In this document: piece after piece, positions 11,243 to 23,145 of the stretch | Numbering within the stretch: the first letter of the stretch is position 1 | How the letters are laid out: every line of letters starts with the position of its first letter | DNA from: Acacia acuminata | Taxonomy: Eukaryota > Streptophyta > Magnoliopsida > Fabales > Fabaceae | Assembly: GCA_019022655.1 (NCBI GenBank) | Contig: JAFJYI010000026.1 | Location: forward strand, 3,224,001-3,288,000 | Reading direction: 5' to 3' | DNA: 64,000 bases | Notes under the pieces: generated by a model | The model's input: the letters and a program-made list of their open reading frames with translations, nothing else | Database searches by the model: none | What the model was told of the DNA's origin: nothing | Made by a program: the position numbers and the translations under genes

Positions 11243-12150
11243 ATGGGTCATAGTTGGATGAATGCGTTGAGAACTAGTGAAGAATATGAGAATGGGGTGA
11301 AAGAGTTTATTGAATTTGCTAGAAGGAATGTGGCTACAAAAAATGGGATGTATTATTGTCCAACCGCATGAATATGACAGCGTGCGGAGTGATGTAGAGA
11401 CACCTTTGTTCCCTGGGTGTACGAAGTATACACGGTTGACTGGGACCATACATTTGGTCAACTTAAAGGCAACTTGTGGGCGGACCGATAGTAGTTTCAC
11501 GTCGCTGCTTGAATTGTTGTGTGATATGTTGCCAGACGATAATGTACTTCCAAATCGTATGTATGAGGCCAAGAAAATCTTGTCTACGATGGGTATGGAG
11601 TATAAAAAGATACACAGTTGCCCTAATGACTGCATATTGTACATAAATGAGTATGAAGGCCTGAGTAATTGTCCGAAGTGTAAAACTTCACGATACAAAG
11701 TGAAGAAAGGTGGTGGTTCTGGAGATCACACAACAAAAAGGCAACCTTTGAAGGCATTGTGGTATCTTCCAATAATACCGCGGTTTAAGCATCTCTTTAC
11801 TAGTGAAGCAACGGCGAAGAAATTGAGATGGCATTCTGATGAGAGAATATCTGATGGAAAATATCTACGGCTCCCGGATGACTCTTCGCAATAGAAGAAA
11901 ATAGACGAAATGTTCCCTCAATTTGGCAGTGAGCCAAGAAACCTTTGGCTGGGGCTTTATACAGATGGCTTCAATTCTTATCGAACTCTTAGCAGCACCC
12001 ATAGTGCATGGCCAGTTCTCCTTGTAATATACAACTTACCTCCCTGGCTATGTATGAAACGCAAGTATGTGATGCTTTCTATGATGATTTCTGGACCAAA
12101 ATAGCCCGGGAACAATATCGATGTGTACTTGGCGCCTTTGGTTGAGTATT
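11243..12150 (+). pseudogene. CACTA TNP2 transposase fragment (CACTA-A)
   Basis: The ATG at 11243 opens a transposase-associated domain (MGHSWMNALRTSEEYENGV), ended by TGA after 42 codons. The rest is in another frame: FPGCTKYTRL, LLELLCDMLPD, the diagnostic SCPNDCILY, LWYLPIIPRFKHLF and, after a stop near 11892, LWLGLYTDGFN and YNLPPWLCMKR. These follow the order of the plant TNP2 family. Normally several hundred residues separate the first domain from the core; here they nearly touch, so there is a large deletion. A stop at 12102-12104 and loss of everything past the PGNNIDVYL region leave it non-functional. TNP2 cuts element ends together with a second, end-binding protein. Confidence 0.85.
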
Positions 12151-13412
12151 TTTGTTGTTGTACTTGAGTTGTTAATTATTTCATTCACTTCATTGGTTTA
12201 TCTTATACCTTGTTTTTCAATTTACAGTTTTTTGTACTGTTGATCCGTACTCACAGGATGAAATCGATACGGTTCGATACATGTTGGCTAGACATCTTCT
12301 TGAACACATATAGGTATATAAAGTTTACTTCGCATTTTTTGGCTGGATCAAGTGATCAATCTGTTTTAGGTAAATCTTTTGATAGACGAATGCTTCTTGA
12401 GATTCTTCTGGAACTGTGATGTCACATTTACATTGCATGAGATTCTTTTGGAATTATGATGGTGGCATTTATGTTGTAGTGGACATTTCTTTGCTTTTTT
12501 TTGGATTGATGACGTTCCTTAGTTGGTTCGTATTGGGCTCATGTTGGGCTGTTTAATTGGCCTAATTAGTTTATGAATGTTTTCATTTTGAGCACTGTCT
12601 GGGATTGTTTCGCTCTAAAGATCTATAATCAATTTTGTCAACTTCATCTTCCTTTAGGAGCTGTGGCATGTGGCATTCTTCTGGGTTTTGTGCTATGCAA
12701 CTTGGTTCCTATGCAACTGTTGCTAGAAGGAAGATACACAGAGGCCTTATTTTGTGTGCTGTTCAACTTCTATGTCACTGAGTTTAGTCCCTATTTGTGT
12801 TTTAGAAGTGGGTACAACATGGCATTGTTATTTCCTCATGGATTATGGTGCATCTGAGATATACCAGGCATAGAGTGTTATTTTATTTTGATTATAAGTT
12901 GGACTTGGATGAAAAATTCAATCTAAGGGGCCTTGTGCTTAGGAATGAATTACTTGTTAAAAGCTTATATTAGGGTGATTGTCAATGTGAATAGGCAAGT
13001 CATTGGGTTGATTAAAGTAGCTCAAACTCAATGTTGAAATTTAGAGAAAAAGGGTAAATGTTAATTGAATATATGTGTATAGAGTTGCTGTGCTAACTAA
13101 GCTTCGATTGTCATACTGAATCTCGGAAGCTTGTAATGTTTTATTCTCCAAAGTGGGTTGGATGAGTTCTTTATACTTGTCAAGTTTATTAATAAGTAAT
13201 CAAACCTTATGTTTATATGTCTGAATTGTGAGGGGGATTTGAAGCTTGTTGGGTTTGCTAGCTATAGATATTATTAAGTTGACTTGAACTATATTTTGAG
13301 CAATGTCTTGGCTTGTATGGCTGAAATCTATGACTTCTGAATGTATATTTCAGTTTTGCAGCAAATTGGCCAAATATACAGCAAGCATATTTTTTTTTAA
13401 AAAAAAAACTAA
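12150..13412. other. No gene seen
   Basis: T/A-rich sequence inside CACTA-A. Short open frames (12210-12419, 12573-12857) have hydrophobic composition but no known motif. It may be degraded 3' transposase exons. Confidence 0.4.
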
Positions 13413-13610
13413 TATAAGGCGTCCTGAAACTAAGATCAGGACACCCTAAATGTGATATGAGGCGTCTTGAAAGCTTAATTCAGGATGCCTCATAATAGAC
13501 GACCTGAATACGATTCAGGTCGCCTCATATGAGGCGTCTTGAATACAATTCAGTCGCCTCATATGACCAAAACCACGACACCCTCCCAGACGTCCCTCTG
13601 AAAAGGGACG
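13413..13610. repeat. CACTA-A subterminal inverted repeats
   Basis: Repeated inverted units of the form GAGGCGTCTTGAAT ... ATTCAGGTCGCCTC occur at least three times. Their position just inside the terminus at 13657 is where CACTA elements keep binding sites for their end-binding protein. Confidence 0.75.
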
Positions 13611-13657
13611 TTAATTGGGTCTTATTTAGGTCATTTTTTAGGTATTTTGTAGTAGTG

Positions 13658-13852
13658 ACTTTCTCTATCCTCCAGGCCACCAAATTTCACCCTCTCTCTG
13701 TGTCAAGGGTTTGGTTCAACTCTGGAAAACCCTAACCGGTCCCGCTCACCCACTTTTTTCCGGTTACACTTTTCCTTGTAACTCGTGCAACTCAGTTGGA
13801 CTTGTGTGGGCCCGGATTAACATCTCTTCCCCCTAACCATAGGTAGACGCAC
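13658..13852. other. Spacer between two CACTA ends
   Basis: CT-rich sequence that may be the 5' flank of the USP gene. It includes AACCCTAACC near 13730 (telo-box-like) but no clear TATA box. Confidence 0.35.
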
Positions 13853-14135
13853 CACTAGAAAATGCAGAAATTGCGATGAAATTTGCGAGGGAAAAAAAGT
13901 CCCTCACAAATAAAGGGATTTTGTGAGGGAAAACAAAATCCCTTGCAAAATAAAGGGATTTTGCAAGGGAACAGAATTTTCCGTCACAAATTACTTGCCC
14001 CATTAACCCCACAATACCCAACGTTTTTTCATTTTGCGAGGGAAAACAAAATCCCTTACAAAATAAAGAGATTTTACGAGGGAACATAAGTTTCCGTTGC
14101 AAATTACCTGCCCCATTAACCCCACAATACCCAAT
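13853..14135 (+). mobile_element. Orphan CACTA left end with tandem subterminal repeats
   Basis: CACTAGAAAATGC at 13853 has the form of a CACTA terminus. It is followed by repeats around GCGAGGGAAAACAAAATCCC in both orientations. A unit of about 115 bp, ending in CCCCACAATACCC, is present twice (about 13919-14021 and 14034-14135). No matching right end was found, so this is a fragment, or the left end of a larger element that includes the USP sequence. Confidence 0.5.
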
Positions 14136-14410
14136 GCCCTTTCTTCACTTCGTTCTCAGCTTGGGAGCCTTATTTGGCGGCTGATCTTGATATGTGCGAG
14201 CGATTCTCTGCAACGGTGATTGGAATCTGAGCTTCCAATGCGACATCGTCAGAGAAGCAAGTGATGATGGTGGCTATCAATGAGATTAAGCACAACTTCT
14301 ATGCTCTCAAATGGACTCTCGATCACTTCTTCACTCCAAACCCTAATCCTCTCTTCAAGCTCATTCTTGTTCATGCTCGACATTTTGCTATCACTACAAC
14401 AACAACAAAC

Positions 14411-14610
14411 GGTTTTTGTGACGGAAAAAATCCGTCGCAAAAAGAGGTTTTTCCGTCGCAAATTACGTTTGCGATGAATTTTACAAAAAACGAGTGGCAA
14501 TTGCGGCGGATTTCAAATTTCTGTCGCAAATTCCACGATTTCCGACGGATTTCAAAATCCGTCGCAAAATTTCAAATTTGCGACGGATTCACAATGTGTC
14601 GCAAATTTCC
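14411..14610. repeat. CACTA-1 left subterminal repeats
   Basis: Inverted units such as TTTGCGACGGATT and AATCCGTCGCAAA recur. The following 14620-14760 is an AT tract. Confidence 0.8.
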
Positions 14611-14760
14611 ATTTTTTTCAAAAAAAATATTTTTTGAAATTTCTTTATTTTATTTTTTAAATTTTGTTTTAAAAAAGTATATTCTTTTCCATTATTTTTT
14701 TAAAAATTTTATTTATTTTATTTTTTAAAAAAATTATATAATAAAATATAAAAAAAATCG

Positions 14761-15200
14761 TATAACATAAAAACTGATTTATAATAACGATCATAAAGAG
14801 TTTTACATAGAAAAAAAAATATAAATAGTGTTGCAAAGAACAGTACTAAAAAGTAGTCTAAATGACAACATTGTGTTCATCAGCATGATCACCACCAGAG
14901 CCGACTACGGACCCTTGTTTTTCATTAGGGACGAGTTGAAGCTACATCCGCCTAACCATCTCGCGTGTCTCGTGGAGCTTATTTGATGTCGCATTTGTTG
15001 TTGCCTTGTCCGGCTCATTTCATTTCTTTGTCTCCATTTGTATCTCGCTTTGTCCTGGCTCAGCTCAGCTGCTTGCTCCTACACCAACGCCTTCATCTTC
15101 TTCAGCTCATCTGCAAAAACATTAAGAAATATGTTTATTTTTTGTACTTCATTTAAATGGACCAGGGAATGAAAATGTAACAATCAATATCAAATGTATT
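14761..15200. other. CACTA-1 sequence without recognised gene
   Basis: Possible 3' exon or trailer of the minus-strand Ptta-type gene. The minus-strand reading has no motif I can name. Confidence 0.35.
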
Positions 15201-16570
15201 ACGTTTACCGCGAAACACCTTGATCTACGGATGAGGAGCGCTTTGTTTGCCTAAGTCGCCCGGAGGCACCGTACTGAAGACTCCGCCTTTACCGTTAAAT
15301 CCACCTACTGACTGAAAGAATAGACTCTCGTTATCGGACTGAGAGGATGCGGGGTCGGTCCCACTTTGCGAGTCTCTCTCCTACGTCAGTCTCTGATAGG
15401 TTTCCTACAAACAAAAAAATACATCACAAATAAGCCATGTGAAATGAAATACACATGTTGGTGTCTGAAATAAAGAATAAATGCAATATAAATGTCTCAC
15501 CACCACTTGCCGCAACTTGGTGTTAATCCAGCGCCTCTCACTCCCTTCATATTGGGAATGGGTCCGCTCAAAGGAGTCCACTCAACATCTTCTGGAGGAA
15601 CTTCCCCAGACAGTGCCTGCAAACACAAATTATGACCGCTAATAAATTGTTTCAAAGTACAAAATATTGAATACTTAAATAGAAAATAACGTGTACTCAC
15701 AATTTTTCGTCTATGCTCACTCATTGGAATGCAGCCTCACTCATTGGAATGCGGCCGCCAAACATATGAAGGTCCTTCCCGCTTGGCCCTATTTTGCTTA
15801 TTTTTTTTACTTTTATTTTTAAATTTCTCATCGATGGCCCAATTTTGAAGTAATTTCCCTGCAGTCTAAGGTTCAATCCAATCTTGCTTGCCTGTACCCT
15901 TTCTCAATTTTCCTGTCAACCACTGGCTACCCTTATGGTTATAAGCTTTTTCAAATCTTGACGATGTTCAGGCAACGTCCTAAACTTATCCTAAAAATCA
16001 ATAACGAACAATTAGTGCTCCAAATTTTAAAAGTACTTACTCAGTTTACATTTGTATAAGAAATTAATAACCATAAAACACCTAACTAACCAAAAACTCA
16101 TTAAACCAAGCATCCCGATTCTCCTTAGGAATCTGTGTCCACTTGTCCCAAGGTTGATTAAAATTACGAAATATTTGGCTTGAGATGACATCAGCCACCT
16201 GATTATAAGGCTCAAATTTGAAGACAGAGGATATGATGCAAATATGAGCATACAAATGAAAGGTAGAAAATCGTAACGTTATTGGTAACTTTACATGACT
16301 CACTCGTTGGTGCCGTAAGGACGGATCCAAAGCTTCCCTGTCGTAGGATCTTTCTCTCCCCAGATTGGTGTATCGGAGGAACTACCTCCTTCGTCGACGG
16401 CTCGAGGCAACGCGGTGTCTTTGAAGGAAGGAATGTGAACTATTGAAGATGTTTGTACATAGATGGTTAAAGAAAACTAAACATATGTAAATCAATCAGA
16501 AATGGTAAAGTAAACCTGTTGTCCCCCTTGTTGTGGATCAGTGGAGGAAGACGGTGACGATGACATATAA
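15200..16570 (-). pseudogene. Ptta/En/Spm-type transposase-like gene of CACTA-1
   Basis: Minus-strand fragments read as this plant family: WTQIPKENRDAWFNEF (about 16082-16140), then EKFKNKSKKNKQNRAKRE followed by GPSYV (about 15770-15830), then MSEHRRKI at 15724. These keep the usual order of a W...IP..RD.WF segment followed by a Lys/Asn-rich segment. A 20-bp tandem duplication (15717-15736 and 15737-15756) and stops break the frame, and introns probably separate some parts. In En/Spm-like elements the second gene encodes a protein that binds subterminal repeats and assists TNP2; this one lies downstream of TNP2 on the same strand. The role is by family analogy. Confidence 0.65.
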
Positions 16571-16894
16571 GTGACAGTGAAGTTGACAAATAAACCGACG
16601 GTGAAGATGACATCGCAAATAGTGGAAACTGTGGGGAAGCGCCTCTCCCCCCTACCTACGGAGGAGCAGATGACGTTTCCCTACCCCTCGATAGGACGGG
16701 GTCGAGCTCGACCACCACCACGTCCACTATCTAAACATCCTCCCGGATGCTCCATCTACGAACACTTATAAACATTATGTCAAAAAAAAAAAATATATAT
16801 ATATATATAGATAAGATATTTACTTAATATGACAGTAGCACAGTTATAGAGTATGTAGTATAACGGATTGTCATAAACAAAGAACTAACACAAA

Positions 16895-19800
16895 TCAACC
16901 AGGCGATTCCTGTTCTTCAACATCTGCTTGCACGCCTTCCTCTGGAGTCTCATAGTCGTCAAACTCATATTCACTATCAGAGTAAATCCTTTCTGCCTCA
17001 TCGTCTGATTTCTCATCATCAATTTGGATAGGAATCAACTCTAACTCTGCAGCCGAATCAAACAGATTGCTTGGTACATCGTTGTCGGCAATGTTTAGGG
17101 GCAGTACATGTTCCACATCAGCTTGGAACGGTTCAGCCATACCGTCATTTGTTTCTGACTCTTTTGACTTGGGTATGATATTCCGTGCTTTGATTTTGAT
17201 AACTCCCCTCCACCCTTGACGGGATGTGGGATATAATGTATAGTAAACTTATTCCGCCTGTTGAGCAAGGATGAATAGGTCATAACCAACCGTATATCTC
17301 CTTGTCCAGTGGATCTCAACATTGCCATATTTGTCCATTTTTGTCCCACGCGGAATATTATCAAACCACTCACATTTAAAAAGGGTCACCACCTTGTCCC
17401 ACAGGTAACTCAGCTGAATTATGTCAATTAACTTCCCGTAGTAGTTGTCCTCCACCCCGTCAACTTGGTCACCTTGACAACATACACCGTAATTGCAACA
17501 TTGTGTATTTCTGTTCACTTCAACAGTTGAAAACCGATACCCATTAATTACATATTTGTTGCACCGGGTAACAACTATTGCAGCTCCATAAGATAAACTT
17601 CATGCAACCTCATTGGGATCTGATGGATTTTGCATGAAGTATGATCGAAACCATTTAGGAAATTCAGAGGTCATGAATTGGTCAACTTCGGAATCCGACA
17701 TTGAAGGATTTGTCGATCGGACCCAATTAGAGAAGTGATTGTAACAAAAAAATGAAGTTAATACTTTAATACTTATCGTAACAGTAAAAAAAATTCTTAC
17801 TTTAGGTATTGGGCAGCATCTTCACAATTGTTTAGAATGTACCACTCTGCTACTTGCTTATCTCTTCCTTCCAGAGTTGACCTCCAACGTTTTCCCACAA
17901 TTTGGCCTGGAAAATTAAATATTGATTTTGCGTCGCTCGTATCACCGCCACCATCATTATGAGGTACCCCTCTCCATCTTGATATCATTTCAGGGGGATA
18001 ATAGTATGACACAAATTTTGTGGCCTCTTCGACTAGATACGCTTTAGCGATTGATCCTTCAACATACCTTGGATTTTTTATTGTCTTCTTAAGAGTGCGT
18101 AAAAACCTACGATGGACAATTAGAGGGTATTCATAAACTAAAGTACTATGTCCGTCAATTAATAACTGCGCGAAAGAAATATGTATATGACCTCTCAAAC
18201 GGATACATCCACCTATATTATTGCAAACCGGGAACCTTTGCTTCGTAGGCCAAGTGAATAGGAAAATGTTCCATTGAGTCAAACATACTAGGAAGAAACA
18301 CCATCTCTAACTTGCATAGCGTTATTGGCATGTTCACCTCCAGGTACCATAACTTTTCAACATTAAGCTCAGAAGCACAAATTTCTCTAAAGAACATGGA
18401 AAATTCCGTTAGAATAGACCATATATGCTTCGGTATTGCTTCGAAGGCCCACGGCAACAATCTCTGGAAAAAAACATGACAATCATGACTCTTCATCCTG
18501 AATAACTTCGCCTCGTGCATGTTGACACATCTTTTCAAGTTTGACGCATAACCGTCTGGGAGTTTCAGATGTTTAACCCATTGCAACAATTCTAAATTCT
18601 GCTGTTTGTTTAATGTGTACAACGCTCTAGGTTTGGAAGTCCATCCCATGCCATTCTCCACCAAATGTAAAGCAGGCCTTCTACAAATCGCTTCTATGTC
18701 CCGTCTTGCGTTGACTGTGTCCTTCGTCTTGCCTTTAGTGTCCATCACAGTGTACAGAATATTGCAAAACACATTGCTCTCAATATGCATGACATCGAAG
18801 TTGTGTCTTAACAATTGATCTTTCCAATATAGTAGTTCCCAGAAGATGCTGCGTTTGTTCTAATGATGATCAACGCCATATCCTTCAGGTTTGCTAGAAG
18901 CAACCCCCTCTTCGACACTTTGAATATACTTAACCATATCCCATATTTCTTGGCCACTTAAACGACGAGGTTGATCTGCTCGTTCGGCCACATTCCGCGT
19001 GAAGTCTTTTCTATTTCTCCTAAACGGATGATCGGGGGTAGGAATCACCGGTGCTTGTCAAACCAACAGACTTTGTGACTTTGTTCCAAGCTAAAACCCA
19101 TGTTCTGTTCAAGACATACTGGGAATGCAAGCTTTCCCGACGTTTGCCAGCCACTCAACATCCCATATGCAGGGAAATCATTTATCGTCCACATTAAGGC
19201 AGCACGCATTGTGAAATTCTGGCTCAATGATATATCATACGTTAAAACCCCTTCACTCCACAACATCTTCAACTTGTCTATCAAAGGCCTGAGGTATGCA
19301 TCTATCTTCTTTTTTGGGTTGGATGGCCCAGGGATTAACGCGTTAAGAAAGAAAAACTCTCTTCTCATGCTTATAGATGGTGAGAGGTTGTACGGTGTCA
19401 CAATGACAGGCCAACATGAATACTTGCTGCCCGTATTGTTGAAAGGAGCGAACCCATCCGAACATAGACCAAGACGGACATTATGGGGATCTATAGCAAA
19501 GAAAGGATTCACCTCGTCAAATTTACGCCAAGCTTCAGCATCAGATGGATGCGTCACAAAGTTTTCATCCCTATGATGCTCCCGGTGTCATCTCATGTGA
19601 GCAGTTGTTTGTTTTGATGCATACAATCTCTGAAGTTTGAGCACCAGGGGAAAGTACCACATCTTGCTTAATGCTTGACAGGTCATTTTCCTTCTATTCC
19701 TCACAACTTTATATCTGTAATGTCCATAGAATTTACAATTGGTCAGCTCAGCATCATCCTTGTAATACAACATACATCCTATGGGGTAGCAACGAAGTTT

Positions 19801-20484
19801 TTCACATCCAAGCCCAAGCTCTTTCACCTTTTTTTTTTTGCTTGGTAAAAATCCTTCGGCAAATGATTGTCTTTGGGAACAACCTTACTCATGATATGCA
19901 TCATTTCGTTGTAATTCCTCTCACTCATATGGTGATCAGTCTTCAAGCTTAGTGTTGTTAAGGTAGCCAATAGCGATGAATATTCACTATTTTCAAAGTG
20001 TTTGTAACCTTCCCATAATGGACGTTATGCTTCTTGAAGCATTTTATAGAACCTATCGGCTTCCGGATGAGGATCCTCTCCCATGTATGATGGTTGAGTA
20101 TGTGTACCGGTCTCCTCTCCCATGTATGACGGTTCAGCATGAGTAACAGGATCAAAATATCTGTCGATCGATGGTCCCGCGGCATCCATAACTAACTGCT
20201 CATATCGATGGATGAGTGATTAAGGTTTTCTTCAAGCTTAGTGTTTGACACAAATGAATTTTGACCCTGCCCGGATCTTTAAATCTTAAACACTCCTAGC
20301 ATTCATAATCCTTCATGAATCCGTTTTGACACAAATGATTTTTGACCCTGCCCGGATCTTTAAATCTTAAACACCTACATTTGGCTTTGATGAACTCTTC
20401 CAAACCCGCCAAGAATGCTTGATTTAGTTGTCTTTTACCAGTTACACGATTGTACATCCAACTCCTATCATGATTGCCTTCCAT
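16895..20484 (-). pseudogene. TNP2-type transposase gene of CACTA-1
   Basis: Read on the minus strand from ATG 20484: transposase-associated domain (DRSWMYNRV); TNP2 core (CYPIGCMLYY at about 19780, MWYFPLVLKLQRLYASK, then HNVRLGLCSDGFAPF, PYNLSPSISMRREFF, MRAALMWTINDFPAYGMLSGW); the C-terminal DUF4218 (MHIESNVFCNIL, LPDGYASNLKRCVN, MKSHDCHVFFQRLLPWAF, PRYVEGSIAKAYLVEEA); and DUF4216 (VVTLFKCEWFDNIPRGTK, YDLFILAQQAE). An acidic tail ends at 16895. The order and size are those of a complete TNP2. An 81-bp tandem duplication breaks the first domain (20244 and 20325), and frames shift near 19850 and 19570. It is the main transposase gene and lies upstream of the Ptta-type gene. Confidence 0.88.
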
Positions 20485-22200
20485 ACTTCCTAGCTAGTTC
20501 AGTTACTAACTTAATTAACATCTCAACATGCCACAAATATATATAAGTGGCCAATACAACTAGCCATTTATGCCAACCAATTGCCACTTAATCAAGAAAG
20601 TGAAAAACAAACACATGCATTGAACAAAGAACAGATCCCGACCAAGCAACCGGAGAATGAAGATAGCACACTGAGAACATGGGGACATGCATGTGGAGGG
20701 GGCAAACAAAGAATATAATACTAAGTATTTTGGAGTTTCTAACATATATGGGCTAAATCAAAGAGATTATTTAAGACTTAATCAAATTTATTGTATAACT
20801 TGTTAAAGATAGATTCAAATAAAAAATTTAAATGGAATATTTTAAAAAATTTTATTAACAGTCATTTTTTAAGAGCCTAAATCAAATAGTAAATTCCACT
20901 AATTTTTATAACACATACAAATTTATTATTCTTTAATGTCACACCTTCCTCCTCCTACTTTACATTAATTAATTAATTGCCTTATCCCTAAATATCATTT
21001 CTCAACAATTCACTTTTCTAATTTCAACACCATCCTATTTATAGATTTATGTATCATTACCAACTAATACAAAATCATAATTTTATCACACCAAAATAAG
21101 AATTGGAATTTCTAAATTCCTAACAAATTCATGCCATTAATGTTATTCATGTATATTTTTTATTAAAAAAAGAAATAAAATATCACTTAAAAGTCAAAAT
21201 CTTAAATCATTTTTGTGGCCTACAACAGAATAAGTATTTAGTATAAAATATAACAATTTACAAATCATTTTAATAATAAAAAAAAACCATTGATTTGAGA
21301 TTTTAAAGTGCAAGTGGTATTTTTTTTTCCATGTATACTTTTTTAGTCATATTTATAAGATATTTTTAAAAAGAATATTTAGCCGAATATCTTTTTTTTT
21401 TCAATTTTCATTTTTATGCCTTCTAATGTTTATTGTTTTTTTTACTCCTTTTTTCATTTAAGCGTGAGTTTATGTTGCAAACTTACCTTTCAAGACAAAA
21501 ATTAATAAATTTACAAATATTTATTATTGAAAATACTAAAACTTTCTCGAAAGTACAAACTTTCTATAAAAAAATATATATTTTCACCTAACATAAAAAG
21601 TGCTAGATAAATTAATTAATATCCTATACTTTTGGGAATATTTACCTTTAAAAGGAACTAAAAAAAATATTTAAACAAAGTAAACTAATTAAAATAAAAT
21701 ATTATTACCAACATAGAGTTGGTTTAGCGACAAGGCTCGATAGTTCCTTTGAGTCTCGAGTTCAAATTTCAGAAGAATCACTTAAGTTAGGAGAGGCAGG
21801 AGTAGTTACAATCTTCAAACCAAATAGAGGATAATAATATCAAAAAGTGAAAAATAAAATACTATTAGATCTTGTGATTTTAAGAATTATCATATAATAA
21901 AAATTGATGTCAACTCATCTTATACCCACAAATATATTCTAAATTGGAATGGAAGCAACACAAAATACAATTTTTCATAAAAAAACAAAAATGAAAATGA
22001 AAATACTACACATAAAATAATTCTATACGTTTATCAACTGCGTTTACTTGTAAAAATTACTTTTTTAACTTATTTTCGTCCCAAAAAACAATGCAAGATT
22101 AAAAAAATCAATATCTTTAATAAAAATCATTAAAACCCAATAATTAAAAAAAAAAAAATCTAACATAGATATTTCCATATAGTTCTATATATATATACAC
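20485..22200. other. CACTA-1 5' region, AT-rich, no gene
   Basis: AT-rich leader of the minus-strand TNP2 gene. At 21714-21850 there is a tRNA-like stretch (TTGGTTTAGCGACAAGG then GAGTTCAAATTTC) that could be a SINE fragment; this is weak. Confidence 0.4.
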
Positions 22201-22219
22201 ATATATACACGTCAAGCTA

Positions 22220-22600
22220 ACCTGGAAAGTGGAGGTGGCGGTGACTGGGAGGGGGAGGCAAGGATCGGTAGAGCTGACCGGAGGAGGAGCGGCTGCGGCG
22301 ACGGCAAGGACGAATGGCGGTGACCGGAAGGGAGAAGAGGACGACGATCGAGCCGAGAGTGGGGCGGGGAGGGGGACGAGCCGAGGGGGGAGGGAGATGA
22401 GCCGCAGGGGGGGGAGGAGCCGAGGGCAGCCTGGGGGACGAGTTGGGGGCGGCACAAGCGAGGGGTGGCGGAGGAGGAGCCGAGGGCGGGAGGAGGGACG
22501 AGCCGAGGGAGGGGGCCGGACGAGCCGAGGGCGGGAGGGGGACGAGCGAGGGAGGGGGCCTGGACGAGCCGAGGGTGGGGGTTACGAGCTGAGGGTGAAG
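22220..22600. repeat. G-rich, purine-biased tandem repeat island in CACTA-1
   Basis: The + strand is strongly G-rich, with degenerate units around GACGAGCCGAGGG and GGGAGG. It is bounded by AT-rich DNA and by the subterminal repeats. Long open frames on both strands here come from composition and repeats, not from a gene. Confidence 0.75.
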
Positions 22601-22619
22601 GACATGTCTCAATAATGAG

Positions 22620-23145
22620 ACTTTAAGGGATTTTGCGATGGAACAAAGTTACGTCGCAAAATCATCTTTTTGTGACGGAACCGCAGTTCCGTTGCAAAAA
22701 GTGGAAACCGGCGGCGTCTTAGCGACGGTTAGCGACGGACAAAACATCCGTCGCTATATTTTGTGACGGACACACCGTCCGTCGCAATAAAGAGGAGCGG
22801 CGACCAAAAAGGCCGCCGTTAGCAACAGACAAGATGTCAGTCGCTAAAAGTCGCGACGGACATACTGTCCGTTGCAAAAATGAGCCGACTGGCGCTAGAC
22901 AGAGCCAATCGGCGGCCTAAAAGGCCGCCAATTAGCGACGGACATCCGTCTGTCGCTAATTCTTGCGACGGATCTCCCGTCCGTCGCAAGAGAAAGACAA
23001 CCGGCGGCCTGTTTGGGCGCCGGTAGCGACGGACATTTTTGCGCGAAACATTGTCCGTGACTAATTTGCGACTGATTTACGCTATTTATCGCAAAAAATT
23101 TTGTTTTGCGACGGAATACGAATTCCGTCGCTATTTCCTGTTTTT
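22620..23145. repeat. CACTA-1 right subterminal repeats
   Basis: Many inverted units such as TTGCGACGGA, TCCGTCGCAA and TAGCGACGGACA alternate with GGCGGCC-containing spacers. They are the counterpart of 14411-14610 but longer and more GC-rich. Confidence 0.85.

Larger units (their letters stand above)
9600..13657 (+). mobile_element. Decayed CACTA element (CACTA-A); left end not found
   Basis: The right end is TTTTGTAGTAGTG at 13645-13657, the inverse of a CACTACTAC terminus. Inverted subterminal repeats lie just inside it (13413-13610). A TNP2 transposase fragment on the + strand lies at 11243-12150. No matching CACTA terminus was found upstream, so the left border is only a guess, placed where 5'-leader-like sequence begins (CTCTGGTAAGT near 9680 resembles a splice donor). 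The stretch 9690-11230 is T-rich with no coding signal and may be a long 5' intron ending in CTTAG at 11227-11231. The stretch 12150-13410 holds no recognisable coding sequence. Confidence 0.6.

Noticed and set aside
13725..13740. Interstitial telomere repeat (AACCCTAACC)
   Set aside because: Only one and a half units; similar TAACCCTAACC bits in the LTRs at 40275 and 49995 are also isolated.
22144..22615. Open frames of 80-130 codons on both strands
   Set aside because: They come from the G-rich repeat island; Pro/Arg/Gly/Ser repeats, no family.
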